Shown: one piece after another, positions 18,401-63,114 of the stretch
How positions within the stretch are numbered: the first letter of the stretch is position 1
How the letters are laid out: every line of letters begins with the position of its first letter
From: Gadus chalcogrammus
Taxonomy: Eukaryota; Chordata; Actinopteri; Gadiformes; Gadidae
Assembly (NCBI RefSeq): GCF_026213295.1
Contig: NC_079425.1
Coordinates: 8,496,647 to 8,560,646, forward strand
Length of the DNA: 64,000 nt
Direction: 5' to 3'
The notes under the pieces: generated by a model
Database searches by the model: none
What the model was told of the DNA's origin: nothing
What the model saw: the letters and a program-made list of their open reading frames with translations, nothing else
Made by a program: the position numbers and the translations under genes

Positions 18401-20223
18401 TTGGTCACACAACACCTGCCGTTTTATAATGTATTTGTTTAAAACAAAAATGACTCCAAAGAAATGACACAGGAGGCAATAAATTGACACGACAAGTGAA
18501 TAAAAGGCTAATGCACTCCAATACCATTAAAATTATTTTAATACCGTTGCAGATCAAACATGCAACAAATGCATTTTACCCCATTTGAAAACGGCGCATA
18601 ATGTATTACTATATTTGAATTCTGGAAACAAAAGCAGTATTTTCTGAAAAAGAAAATGTTGGAGCCACCCATTTTTATAGCCACAATCCTTAAATTAATT
18701 GTAATGCTCATATTAGTCACTCTTAACACATCACAGCTAGTAAGTGTACCAGTTAATAAGCAAAATAAATTACCTTATTCCATTAGTAAATCAAGATCTT
18801 ATATCAATTTAAGAATTGTGGCTTTAAATACCTTCTTATTTACGTGTGAAAGTCACATTGTTGATCATGTCAGAATACCAAGCCATCCACACAAAGTTGT
18901 AAAAATAAAAGTGTATTAACCTCTGCTTCAATGAATAGCTTCCAGAATCTGCCAGAACTGGGGAACTGGGTGACAAGTCGCTCATATGTCTTCCTGGCTT
19001 TATCTATGGGCTGGTTCTACAGGAGGAAAGTGTATTGACATTGGAACTAGGTTAAACTTACCCAATCACTCGGAGGTGGAATAGATGCAATGTTAAAACA
19101 CTTCATCACCATGACAATTTATAGCACCCTTTTTCCCCTCCCACCCGCCCCAAAACCAAATGAATTAAACCCGGGAGTGCAACCCTGTGTCACTAAACCT
19201 GTGCTTCTCGAATCAGAATGCTCCATGCGTCAAGGTCATATGGGTTTTCTTCCAACTTCTTCTCTGCCTTCTTCACCTTCTCCGGAACATAGTCTCCTGC
19301 TCCCTGCAAGAGAAAATGGAAAGAGAGATTATGTTTTTTGTTGGTACCAAACTAGGGCCAAGCACGCTCTGATTGGAGTGTTTGGTCGTTGCAGCCAATT
19401 CCGTCTGTGGCCCAACTAGTCTTTAAACAAGGCTGCAAAAACAATCCTATAGTTAGGCCAAGTACTAGGATTACAGGGGACGGCCTAATGACCGGACCCT
19501 GTGGATTGCAGCGCGACAGCCATGCAAATTTCAACATGCTTCTTTGAGACAATAGGCTTCATCATGGGACTGCAATCTGGTCAATCTTTAAATTAGTGTT
19601 ACAACGTAGATGGTACGATGAGTCTGACTTTAACAGGTCTTCCAGGGCCCACATTACACTTGCAGCCATGTCCATGAAAGAGTGAAAATGACCCGACATA
19701 CAGATCAATGGTTAAATACGAAAAGGGCATGGGAACAAGATGCCGAGTGGCTGTTAAATATGCTCACGTTACTTTATTTGCTATACATCCAGCCTTGCCG
19801 AATCATCATTAGTTACACCGAAGATGTTGAGGGACAGTCAGTCCCGTTATTGGTTTACATTTCGACGGAAGGGTTCGACATATACAACCAGGGTTAGACC
19901 CCGTGAATAATTGCCAAATCGCAAACATTGTGTTGCATAGAAAGTAACATTAACTATTCATCGATGAGAAAAACAATTGAGATTGACATTTCGACTTTGA
20001 TTGAAGGGTACAAATGATCCATCAAGTGTTTACTACCACCAGCAAATATGAACAATGTGTGTTGTTTGCTTGTACGCTAGCAATACGGAGGCCTCGTTGA
20101 CTGCAGTGCAAGCGAGGCACTAGCATGGCTAAGCTAAGTCATGCTAGCCTTAGAGTTGATCAAGAGTAAGGAACTGAACGTTTGTATACGACATACCTGA
20201 TCAGCTGCTCCTTCGGCGGACAT
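9467..20223 (-). CDS. cstf3: Cleavage stimulation factor subunit 3 (CstF-77), 20 coding exons
   Basis: Exons in transcript order (high to low): 20197-20223, 19199-19303, 18921-19016, 15642-15674, 14707-14804, 14535-14601, 14252-14286, 13992-14118, 13761-13838, 13477-13639, 13021-13130, 12627-12743, 12318-12536, 12063-12165, 11877-11946, 11563-11758, 11293-11443, 10883-10977, 10000-10060 and 9467-9672. They join in phase to 718 codons plus TAG; human CSTF3 has 717. The start is MSAEGAADQ. The array of HAT (half-a-TPR) helical repeats fills most of the protein, for example [20 protein letters not shown] and [21 protein letters not shown] proline-rich stretch ([11 protein letters not shown]) and the basic C-terminus [13 protein letters not shown] follow; the latter corresponds to the region that binds CstF-64. 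CstF-77 dimerises and scaffolds CstF, which recognises GU-rich elements downstream of poly(A) signals in the nucleus. The copy looks intact. The exon 3 donor (GAG|GTTAAT) is weak, as noted separately. Confidence 0.97.
9900..9915. promoter_or_regulatory. 16-bp perfect palindrome around a CRE core
   Basis: CTTGTGACGTCACAAG is a perfect palindrome centred on the CREB/ATF consensus TGACGTCA. It is directly preceded by a second inverted motif, GTGGGC-AC-GCCCAC, at 9887-9900. Both lie in the last cstf3 intron (9673-9999). Function is inferred only from the motif. Confidence 0.3.
10149..10855. mobile_element. Foldback-type DNA element in cstf3 intron
   Basis: Left arm 10151-10264 and right arm 10709-10853 align as long imperfect inverted repeats. 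Shared blocks include AAAGGA, ATTxTTCAACC, CCCATCxTxTTGG, GTCCAA and GGTCCAGTATTG. The arms enclose about 440 bp without a reading frame. The element lies wholly between exons 18 and 19 of cstf3 (intron 10061-10882). Part of it recurs at 3255-3465. Family unassigned; no clear target duplication was found. Confidence 0.6.
11132..11164. repeat. Perfect 14-bp GC-rich hairpin with 5-nt loop
   Basis: Arm GGCGGCTCGTCGGC at 11132-11145, loop TTACT at 11146-11150, and the exact reverse complement at 11151-11164. It sits in the cstf3 intron between exons 17 and 18 (10978-11292), in otherwise moderate-GC sequence. Confidence 0.9.
12899..12986 (+). pseudogene. 88-bp inverted copy of the cstf3 terminal exon
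   Basis: Positions 12899-12986 are the exact reverse complement of 9416-9503: 88 of 88 bases match, and paired coordinates sum to 22402 throughout. The source segment holds the last 12 codons of cstf3 (ending RQQKRIR), the TAG stop and 51 nt of 3' UTR. The copy lies in the cstf3 intron between exons 11 and 12 and reads in the opposite sense to the gene. It has no independent coding potential. Its perfect identity implies recent origin, gene conversion or an assembly artefact. Confidence 0.92.
15675..18920 (-). other. cstf3: cstf3 intron 3, long, with candidate internal poly(A) signals
   Basis: This is the largest cstf3 intron at 3246 bp. Its donor, GAG|GTTAAT at 18920-18915, departs from the U1 consensus at +3 and +5. 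On the minus strand AATAAA occurs at 16985-16990 and 15840-15845, and ATTAAA at 18536-18541. Human and mouse CSTF3 intron 3 carries a conserved intronic cleavage site that makes a short transcript, and the layout here is compatible with that. I see no other gene in the interval. Confidence 0.55.
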
Positions 20224-22079
20224 GGCTGAGTCTATGATCTAATATAATGGCAACTTGATTCAAACACAATATACAAGGCTTTACGAAATGTTTAAAACTG
20301 TAGCATAGCTCAAAACGGGCACAAGTCAGTTGCCCGCAGAGCGCGCCTGGTCGTCCTCTCAAAATGGCGTAGTCTGGGCTTCCTTTTACCATGGATGTGT
20401 CCAAGTGATTTATTATAAGAAGGTTATTATAACAACCACATAGTCACAGCATGTTGCCTGAATCCCATTAAAATAAAAACAATAAATAAAGGCATTTTTT
20501 ATTCAATTGTTATCAATTATTATAACCAAGCCAACTTGTTGATAAATGTGGAGGCGTAAATAGTCGGACATTCTTAGTAAAATGATACAAAAGTGTCACT
20601 CTTCGCAATAGTTATTAACATTGAGTTAATTTGCTGTGTAGGATTTAGCCATGTAGACTTTAAAACTGCGGAAATAGAAAAAGCATGTTTATCTAGAATG
20701 ATGAACTTAAAAACTAAATTTATTAATTATTGAAATGCGATTATTATCATATTATCCTAGTCCGTCAAATACAAATTACCAGATTTTTGGAATTTGTATT
20801 TAATTGTCAATACACAGTTTACATAAATACTCATTTACTCTTATCTGTCAACAGAGGGAGACAAATGATACCGTCATCCGCCGTGATTTGCGTTTGCGCT
20901 TGTGTTGTTAAGACTAAAGCAACAGACCATGAAGGAGAGTTTATCTTACACCTAATACTGCTGTTAATACAAATAGCCTAGAAGTACTAATAATAAACCG
21001 AAAAATATTATTTATTCTAATAATGATGAGAAAATGTTGTTGGGCTATTGTTTTGCTGTATGAAATTAATACAATTAGGATGATCCTGAAGGTGCCAACA
21101 ACTGGACTTCGGGGGACTGCGCAGGTGACAAATAGCCAACATATCATTCAAATATTTAAAGAATTTCGAAAGCTAGTTTGGTGCAGATGTTGTGAAACAT
21201 GGTGAATGGCGAGCCTTCGGGGTGTCTTTGGATGCAAGGATCATAACCATGTCAGTAGGTCTATAAGTAGGCCTAACGCATGTGTGAAATGGATCTTTGC
21301 CTTTTCTCAGACCCTAAATGCTGGCCAAGGTAACATAATGGTGCATAGGTTTGGCATTCCTAGCATTGATAATGCTATAAACGGGTGGGTTCACGTGAAT
21401 CCACCAGTTGCCATGCAAGCTGACCAAAGCAAGTGGAACTCTGGCGGTTGGCTCAGCAAATGTCAACAAACAGTTGTCTGCAGAAAGATTAGGTTACTGC
21501 TGACCACTGTTATTGGTCTTCTCAGACACTGGGGGATTATGGTTGCCTTTATGTGAGCTGGGTGACAACAGACTTTCAGGCCCAATCAAACATTTTTTTT
21601 TCCTACAGGCTACCATCTCTGTTGATAAAAATAACATAATTCGCACTTCGTCATTTGTTCGAAGCATCAATATTTCCCATTTTTGTTCTTAAATATATAT
21701 TTATAGGGTCAGTGTTTAATGCGTTGTTGTATTTCTGTGATGTTTTGGTTACAAATTCTGAGCCACAAAAGCAATTCAAACACCCATAGCCTACACTGCA
21801 TTGAATGAATGTATTTCCTTATTCTATTATTATAATATCCATTTTTCCTTTAGAACGCTCTAACTTGACCCTCGTCACTCATTATGTAGCCTCGATTTAC
21901 AATCTCTCTGTAAATTAGGATACATTGTTTTTACTTTAAATAAAACCGAAACTCTGATTTATGTATTTTTATATTCCTAGACAAACTGTTGTAATCGAAA
22001 TGTAATCTGTATTTTCTACTGTTTGATATAGAAATGTAGGCTTTGAAAGCACGATTACTCCTCTATTCGATTGCTCTGG
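20224..22079. other. Spacer between divergent cstf3 and hipk3, with cstf3 5' flank
   Basis: The first 150-200 bases up from the cstf3 start codon contain a short GC-rich patch (GCAGAGCGCGCC near 20337) and are the likely cstf3 5' UTR and promoter on the minus strand. The rest is AT-rich. Open frames up to 116 codons (21206-21556) resemble no family I recognise and lack splice or codon-bias support. Confidence 0.4.
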
Positions 22080-22473
22080 TCTGCCCTATGCCGTCAAAGA
22101 ATCACAAACACTTCGCACGCAGTCGCGAGAGAAAAGGGACATGTTGGAAACTGACAGACCCGCGTAACCGTTCGTTTGGGGGGTGCCGCACACCCTTTCA
22201 GAGATGGGCTACTTTGCCCTAAGACGCATGAAAATGAACTGAAGAGTGAAGCTATAATCTGGGCAATGTGTGGTTTGAATGGACATTCATATGTATGAGT
22301 TATTTGAAGTTTAAAATGTGGGCGATGGTGGTGTTATCGAGAGCCAGCTCTCCCTTCCCTTCGTCTAGGACAAGATGGCAGCAATGCAGGCACACTGTGC
22401 ATGGTATGGCTTCATAAGTCCATAACATGTTCAGAAAAGACCTGGATTATACCCATTGTGACTCTATGTGAAG
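22080..22473 (+). promoter_or_regulatory. hipk3: Candidate hipk3 promoter and untranslated first exon
   Basis: CpG-containing sequence (TTCGCACGCAGTCGCGAGAG near 22112) is followed by CAAGATGGCAGCAATGCAGG near 22370 and by a consensus donor AAG|GTGAGT at 22471-22479. The next exon with a matching acceptor is the start-codon exon at 27056. Human HIPK3 also has a non-coding exon 1. The transcription start is not determined. ATGs in this exon would make short upstream reading frames. Confidence 0.45.
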
Positions 22474-54442
<31,969 letters not shown>

Positions 54443-57400
54443 GGGTAAGCCGGCCGCCCGCCCCCCCCGCGCAACACCTCCGCCCGGGGGCCGAGTGGGC
54501 GGGGTCGGTGCTCTCCAGGAACACACACAACACGGCGCTGGTGCCCAGGGCGGTGTTGGCACAACCACAGAGACAGCAAGTTATTTTTTGAATCATGTAT
54601 ACTTGGGTGTATTTGAACTTTGAAGCTTTAAAAGAGAGGGTTCTGGTCATTTGGGGGCGTAGGTTGGGGAAGTGCGGGGGGAATAGAATAAGAAAGTAAA
54701 AGGAATTGGTGTATGAGTGACTGACTGAATGAATGACTGAACAAATACGTAGGTAAGAAACTCACACTCAATGTGTTTTGCACATTTGATATACCTTTGC
54801 ATTGGATCTTCTATGAATACTCCTCAAAACAGGTAAATAATTGGGGTGGTGTTGAATAGTAAAACTTTGCACCCCTTGATCCCAGCTATTTTTATATATT
54901 GCCTTCTTACATGTGCAAGACACATTCATCTTTGTAAAGCCATCCCAGTCTCCAGCTCTCGGTTGACAGATGCACATGTCGTCCACAGTGCGTTTGTGTG
55001 TGTGTGAGTGTGTGTGTGTGTGTGGTTGTGCGCGCGTGTGTGTGTGTTGTAATGCGTTTCAAGTATTTGTACTTTTCGGTGTCTTTTGGTGTTTGCAATG
55101 TCGAGTCAAGTAACTGATTTTAGATAAGTTTGTCCCCCACACTGCATGTGGTCTTGCATGAGCAGAAAAATGTAAAAGGAAAGATATGTAGACGTTGCTC
55201 TTAATGTTTGTGTCACAAGACCCGCTGCATCGTATAAATGTCCCTCCCCGCCATAGTGCCTTACATATTTGAGGTTGTTAATGTTACTACTTATATATGA
55301 CTATATACATGGATATTAATGTACTGGACTGCAGCACTTGAAATTCCAATCAGTCGATGCATCCTATGTGTGAGTATATATATATGCACATATGTGTATA
55401 TGTCCATGCATAGCATGCATGGATGTGATGTATCGCGGAAAGCCGTGCTTTATTATAATTTTGGGGTTCAATGTGTACTTCAGTGTGTCGTGCGTTAACT
55501 TTCTGTTCTCTATAGAACAGCATGCTTTGCTGTTGCGAATGCCTGCCGTTATGATTTCAAGGTTTGTTTTTCATTTTCTCTCCCCGAATGAATTGGTGTA
55601 TAATGTGCAAGTATTGAGTTATGGCATAATATTTGATAATCACTTTCTATTTAGTGAAACTCTTACTACTACTACTACTACTACTACTAACAGTATTTGT
55701 ACTGTTTGAAACTGCAATACAATCTTATTAATCATAGGTCTTTTTGTTTTGTTTGTGTCTCTGTAATTTGTTTTGTTTTGTTTTTTCACTTAGTTTTCTA
55801 GATGTGTGTGGGCATGGCTTTGGTTAGGTGAGGGCGAAAATGCTAAATTAATTCAGTATGAAATGTTGTACGCCCGTGCAAACCATGCAGTATTTGATAT
55901 AAACACATATATATAGATATAGATATATATATGGACATATATTATAGCGCTAGGTTACTTAGTGCAGACGCTTAATAAGGTGTGAGTTAATTGTGTGCAA
56001 TTCTCATTTATGCATGTGTGACAAAGTTAAATTTGACCCTTTTACATTGTACCGTTTGTGTTTTGAGGCTTTTTGGTGTGTTGACTGCGTATTTTATACA
56101 TTCCGTCAGGGAGAATATATATATATATATATTATATATTAAATTATATAATATATATAATATATATTAAAAAAATGTGTGCGTTTTCGGTTTATTTTAC
56201 TAGTACATTTTCATCTTTTCTGTTATGAAATTGCTTATGCCGCACCAAAGACTGTAATTGGGGTTTTTTCTGAGCAAGGTAGCTATTCTGTTTGCATAGA
56301 GCTCGAATATACTGTAGTCGTAGAAAATGGGGTTGTATATGACGCACACAAAAAAAAGGTATTTAAAAATGGCTGAGGTTTTGCCTCGCTTTTGGGCAAT
56401 TAATAAGTCGTCTCATTTTGCGTTTTGTGTTTTTTCTTTCTTGAATGTATCATAGATAAGCTGCTACATGATGATCGCCACTTCAATAGCTGTGAAATTA
56501 GGTGATATCTGAGTGTAAATCTAGCGTTCCTGTTTTCATATAGGTCCCTAATTATCTGAACTAGAAGTGGTTTTAATTTGAGTGTTTGTTTTGTTTTTGC
56601 TTCCCTGTTTGGAGTGTCATTGTAGTAACTACTGTACTGCTGATGGTAGACATGCGTTGCATTTGTTGTTTTGGGGGTTTAGGGGGCCTTGGGGTTGGGG
56701 GGGGGGGGGGTTAGGCTGTTTTTTTTTGCATCAGTATTTTATCCCTATTAACCTTTTCAGGCTCATCACTGCATAAGAATGATGTATTGATGTAACTTAA
56801 TTTTTTGTACGTTTTCATATTGCTGTTTTGTAGACATTTAAAGCTGTAGCTTGCAGGATTGTTTTAACTCTCACCTGGGTATTTATAGTTAGTGTAGGAG
56901 GGGAAGTGCTGTCGGGTGATTGGGGTGTGTGTGCCTGTGTTAAAAAGATGACAAACACACCACCTGGTATAGAGGATTAGACTATGCATCCAAAAAACAC
57001 ATTTACCCAAGATATTTGTTCCAAAAATTTCTTTTTTTGATTTAATTTTTTTGCGCAAAATCTGAACCAATATTTATTGCTTCCCTTTCGTCTGGTCAAT
57101 GTTATATCTGAAGACGGTATCCGTTCCACGTTTTTGTAATGGCCCTCTGTTCGAATCGCTCTCCCCTTTACAAGTGTGTCATGTCAAAATGGGTGTCGTC
57201 CAACCTGAAACTGTGGCTGCCGTTCTTTGTTACATATTAATTTGAAGACAGTGTGAGCAGCACTGCGCTGGTGCCTTGAGATCCAGGAAGAGAGAGATCC
57301 ATTTGAATTGCCACGGCCACAACAGTTTCAAATCCAATCTGTTACGGAGAGTCACGTTAAGTCCTGTAAACGCGTCCTCAAACGAGGGTTAGTCAATAAA
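54443..57400 (+). other. hipk3: hipk3 3' UTR (probable extent)
   Basis: Long T-rich sequence after the stop codon. Poly(A) hexamers are ATTAAA at 56166-56171, at the edge of an AT palindrome, and AATAAA at 57395-57400. Human HIPK3 also has a multi-kilobase 3' UTR. Contains a TAC/CTA repeat at 55664-55689 and a TG/CG-rich patch near 54994-55050. Confidence 0.5.
56114..56171. repeat. (AT)n palindromic tract
   Basis: Alternating AT broken by TTA and AAATT, giving strong self-complementarity. Located inside the inferred hipk3 3' UTR. Confidence 0.85.
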
Positions 57401-59450
57401 CACGTTAATGACTTCCCAAGAAGCTACGGTGGTATAATTTCTCCTTATATCGACAAAGAAGGAACTGCGCTCGCTGGTTTCAACCAAACCTTTCTTGACG
57501 ACACACAACTGCACACTCACGCACTCACTTTAGATGTGGACACTTTGATAGTCACACCGTTAAAAAATATTTAAATAGGTAAACGCAATATTTAACATTG
57601 TCTGGTCATTGCACCACCAAGTGTTCTTAGATAGTTCCATGTATTTCATTCACTTGCATGTTAACCCAAGTTTCTTCACCCGACTGCTGAGAAGTCTGGC
57701 AGAATATATTTCTGGCCTGGCTTAAGTAGGACTTTGGCCTGGATTTGTTTTACTTGGGTCATCCCAATCTCTTCAAATCGACCAGTCTTACATTTTGCTA
57801 CCATGGCACATACACCAAATGGTTCCTCAATTACAACAGGTCAGCAGCTAAAATCAGTCCCATGCAAATATCACAAACGGTGTAACCAATTGGAAGCTGG
57901 TCTGCATCAGAGATGGCATGGTTAAATTCTGACCCCCAGTGGACTTGGTGGATGTTGAACATGCATTATGGAAGGATATGGCTCTCAATGAGGGTATAGT
58001 GACTTCAATCCAGAATCAGTCGTATGTGATTGAAACGCGTGTTTAGGTAGCTTTTTTGCCTATATGCTTTCATTATGTCATACATTTTTTCATTTGGAAA
58101 GTAAGCATATAACAGGGCATGAACTTTGCAGTGCTTGACGTAGTTTTCCACAAATAAGCATGTGTAATGTAAAAATGTATGATTCCTGCAAAGGTGTTCA
58201 CCAGCAATTTGCCTGCACAAACTCCCACACCTACAGAGGTCAAAAAGATGGATGCAAGACGAGAGAAATCTTAAAACTGTTCATTTGTTTCCGACAATAT
58301 CGACAGCTGGTAAAACACAGTGGTTTTTCAAAACGACACAAAAGTAATGACTTTTACTATACATCCTCTGCTGCGGTATTATACTTTCGTGACAATTCAG
58401 GGTTTGTATTCGTCCAACATGCTACTGTGTTTTACTATTCTGAAATGTTCCTGGTCATTGTATCAATTTCAAAGTTAATTCACACTGCAAGTTATGGAAT
58501 CTATCTGTTTGGCTTGCTCATCAATTAGGCTCGATTGTGAAATCTGAACTGTTACTCTTTAAATTCTTGTCGATTTCTGTGGCTTGTTTTCCTTTCTAAA
58601 TTCATTGAGCTTTTTTTTCATTTTGTGCTACAATAGTTTGCCATGTAGCAATTGCACTGTGCAATATTTACATTATGAGGACTGGGAAAACTAACTCTGG
58701 ATGTGATGTCTATTTACCGTTTGCGATAGTGTTTCCTCTAGTTCTCAGTGATTTAGGTGTGACCAAGCCTTCTCTACTTTGTCACATTAAGCGGGTTTTC
58801 CAGGTTACTCTTGGTGAGTGTCAAAATAAGACTTTATGGTGTATTATTGTTAAGATTCACTTTGAATTAAAAAAAATCTATTGCTGCAGTCAATTTTTCA
58901 ATTTGTCTTTTTAAAATTTTAATTATTGGTAAGTTACTACAAAGACCCTTTTGAAGTACATTTTCAGTAAACATCTTTAAATGTGGAGTACATTTTCCCT
59001 ATATAGGCCTATTGCCTAAACTATCAGATCTCGTGAAATTGGTAATGATAGCACATGTCACTGCCGCACATATTCGACACATATTTAGAGCTTTGAGCGA
59101 CATCTTGTGGCGTGCCATTCAGTGACATTCTGCGGAGCGCAGTCATTTACAGTCGATGTTAATATTAAGCCACCAGAGGTCGCCAGGGTCCACAAAGCTT
59201 CGTTCCACGGTTTTCTCATAAATAATGAACCGATCACTTGAACAAGACTGACAGTTCAATAGCTTACGAAGCGCGTTTAAAGTGTTTGCACGCTGGCCCG
59301 CGCTTCAGAGTATGGGGTGACTGACCGGACTGCTTGAATATTGTAATCTAGCTAGTGACTGACTTTTTTTTTCTGCAGAACCGAAAAACAAAAGCTTGCT
59401 AAACTCATCCACTCAGCTGTAGTGCATGCAGCCCTGCGCCACGTAGAGAT
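57401..59450. other. Intergenic sequence
   Basis: AT-rich, with no exon, RNA gene or clear transposon recognised. An open frame of 122 codons at 58160-58528 has no recognisable domain and sits in low-complexity AT-rich DNA. Confidence 0.45.
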
Positions 59451-59615
59451 GGGTGGACCGAACTCACTAGAGCGATAGGGCACATTTCTTAATTTCCAAC
59501 CATGTCGCTCTGCGAGTAGCCTTGGACAGCCATGACACGCCACCGCTCTGCTTCCCGCCTTTGCCAGGACTGATCGGATGTATTCTCCACGATCAAAACT
59601 TGCACAACTTATCCA

Positions 59616-59859
59616 ATGGATACACGGATGGCTCTCGGTTTGAGGAGTGCGTACACATGCACAGGTCATCCCGGCAGATTAGACCGTGCGGATGGGCGCT
59701 CACTGCTAAGGACAGATGGTGCTGATGATGCTGCTGATGATCCTGAGGTGTGTTGTCTGAAGACCAAGTGGCGACCGGGAGCAGTTGGCATGTTTGCAAA
59801 TTGTATGCTGTTTATCGGAATATTTTTTTTTCTAGTACAATGCGTCTTGACAAATGAGG
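59616..59859 (+). CDS. Candidate first coding exon of the next gene (signal peptide)
   Basis: An open frame ends in a strongly hydrophobic segment, MFANCMLFIGIFFFLVQCVL (M codon at 59790), followed by TNEG and a donor GAGG|GTAAGC at 59860. This looks like a signal peptide interrupted by a phase-1 intron. In-frame ATGs also occur at 59616 and 59628, so the start is open. The gene after HIPK3 on the same strand in human is KIAA1549L, a large membrane protein, which would fit. I see no sequence match that proves it, and no second exon is found before 64000. It could equally be a chance frame. Confidence 0.3.
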
Positions 59860-60601
59860 GTAAGCATAATGGATACCTTTTATAACCATCATGCCCGAAT
59901 GGGCTGCAACGATACACTGAAGTCATGCGTATCTTAATTTGCCATCCCTCTATGTGTTGCAGTTACAATTTGTCCATGCTATCCAACCTTATAGGCTATG
60001 TTCTGTTTCACCTATGCACCATATGCCTTACCGTTGGTGTGTCACATGCTTCCTATGCGATGCGACGGGGAACGCTTGCCCGAGGTTGCTTGGTTCTCAA
60101 GACAAAGTTAACTATCTATGGTCCGCTACATGCACAGCGTGTTGTGTCATTCTGCGTTTGATTGTCGTTTATATAGAATGGGTCTCTTGAATGCAACACG
60201 CCACATTGTTATGTCAAACCGGATTGCAGGAATAGGGCTAACCCTATGCAAGTGCTCATCTCTAGTGCTGACCGCATCTCGTAAAGCGATGAACATGGGT
60301 CGTGTGGGGATTAGGAGGGGGAGACTGCGCAGGTCCTCTTTGTCCGTGTGCATGATGTGATATAACGAAGTCAAATCCCCGGCTTTTTCTACCTGAACCA
60401 ATGGGGGGGTTTTGTTCATTTGTGTGTTCGTTGTCTCTTCTTCCTTTTTGATTATTTTTTATGTTTTACCCACTGCACAGCATTGTTTGCACCTGTCACT
60501 GCTGTTGGCTTTACAACACATACTGATAGGTATTTACGCAATCTAAGATGTTACAATTGGGTCATTCTCTTGAGCCAACCTAGCCTTTAGCCTATGTTGT
60601 T

Positions 60602-60603
<2 letters not shown>

Positions 60604-60670
<67 letters not shown>
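60604..60670. repeat. (GT)n microsatellite
   Basis: Uninterrupted GT dinucleotides. Confidence 0.97.
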
Positions 60671-60672
<2 letters not shown>

Positions 60673-61917
60673 CTGACCACATGATAGCTGCACCCCCTCC
60701 AGCAGTGATGACTAACTGGCCATGTACTACTGTACTTTGTCCCCTTTCCATTTGGGCAGGTACCCTACTTGAGAGCTGATGAAGACAGTTGGTCAGGTCC
60801 AAATCACTATTTTAAAGACATATCAAAGCATTGTCGGCTATTGCATATAAGCAAACATTTAGCTATATAGTTCTGAACAATGAGGCTATAAACTACACCA
60901 TTGCAATACCACCACAACCACAATAGCCCATGAGTAAGCATTGTAAACACATAAAAACATGTCCATATCGTCCATATGTTTCATGTCTATGTTTCATAAC
61001 TAATATGTACATTTTATGGATGACTTCTTAATAGCATGCAATGGGGTCCCTGCTGAATCTGTTCCTTTGTATTTATATTGCCTGCTCCATAGTAAGAATC
61101 TCCATTCTTAACCGTACACTACGGCTGCACTAAAGCAGTGTGCTGTCATTGGGTTAAGGCAGTGTTAATGGATTAATCGACGTACATATGCTTTAATTGG
61201 TTACGGTTTACTAAATGGATCCAGGATGAGGATCAGTGTCCTCAATTCTGCCTTTAGAGACAGAGATTCCCAACCAGTTCCATTGATGAGGGGAGCACTT
61301 TTTCCTCTGCACCCTTGTTAGAACATAGGTAAAGGAAGGTTTACCTTTCAATGACACATCATTGCTGTGCTTGTTGCCTTTCTGGATCACCCCACAGCCT
61401 CAGGAATGGGGTAGTGTAGCGCTGCAATCGTGGCGTACAACACAACAGTACATGTCTCTATTTGCAAGCCTCCCACAAATCTAATGAAGATCGTTTCACA
61501 TCAGCTGTTAATTTCCCCTCATACTGCAACCTTTTCCATGTTCCCATGGGTGCTGACTACAGGGCTTTGATCAAGGTTGGCTCACACACACACCCATGGT
61601 CTTTGAAATGATATCCCCGCAGCCGTTTTATTAGGTTTTTGATTATTATCGAGAAATGAATATAGAAGGCATTAACATCCTGTTCTTGAGAGGATTCTAC
61701 GCCTTTAGCAGAATGCCCCATGTTAGCACTTTATAATTGTTGTACTTTGTTGATGTTTGTTCTGCTGCGCCACTTCGATTGTCGACGGAGGGATAACACT
61801 GCTCATTCGTGTCAAAAGACAAGAATGTCACTAAACAGGCATGTTCGATCATGTTTTAATACTCATGTCGCTTCTACTTGGGTACTAGAGCTCGAGTTAG
61901 TCTCTGAGCATTAAACT

Positions 61918-62117
<200 letters not shown>

Positions 62118-63050
62118 TAAAAGCAAAGGAGAGATCCCCCCCTAAAGGGATATAAAAAATATAATCTGATCTTATCAGTTGCCTAGGGATTTGCAGTTAT
62201 TGTGTTCTGCCCGACCATATAACCACATTCATGAATTATATAGAAAGCAAATCACTGGCTTTGGAACACTTTAGAGCACTTATGTCCTGGGGTCGATCTT
62301 GTTAAATCTTAAACACACACTTGAAGTAATCACTTTACGCAAGAATCAACAGCTTACACCCATTAATTATGCTACGGACTAAGATGATGGCTGTGTTTGT
62401 GGCTGGGTCCCTGTGGGTGTGTTGGTGAGTATGAATTCTTTTTTAGGAAATATTTATGTATGTGCATCTGAGTACCTAATAGGTTTGATTATCTTGACTG
62501 GTCGGCCCCTTCCACTCAACCTGATTACATTTTCAAATGGGATTAATCCAATTTCAAAATGTAATGATTGAAATGTATGTGTTTGTCACGATGAAATCAC
62601 CAACACACGATGAAGGCCTGTGAAATTTAGACTGAAATTATTATGTTATGTTGTGTATTAATTATCCTTGTGTTTTTCACTAATGCTCCGTTACTATGCA
62701 GAGTGGGATGTGGCATGAATCCTGATCTCACCTGTGCTGTGACTGAGAGCGTACGTAGGTCAAAGGCAGACCGCCATTGCTCTAGTGAATAGTGTTATGC
62801 AATCGTTCCGAATAAAAAAAACGGCTTTAAAATATGCACCTGCTTCATCTCCTGGTCGATATGCTTTGCTCGTGGAGGGATATATTATTGTTTCCTTTAG
62901 AACTGTCATAGGTACTGCTGTCGTTTGATGTAACTTTAAGGAAAGGAAATTGATGGATGTTTGGACAGCGAGAAGCAAACAGGGCGTCTAATTAGCATCA
63001 TGTACCATCTGGCCAGTATTATGGCTTCCTTAACCATTCTGGGACTTCTG

Positions 63051-63112
<62 letters not shown>
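63051..63112. repeat. (CT)n microsatellite
   Basis: CT dinucleotides with a single TAT interruption at about 63079. Confidence 0.95.
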
Positions 63113-63114
<2 letters not shown>

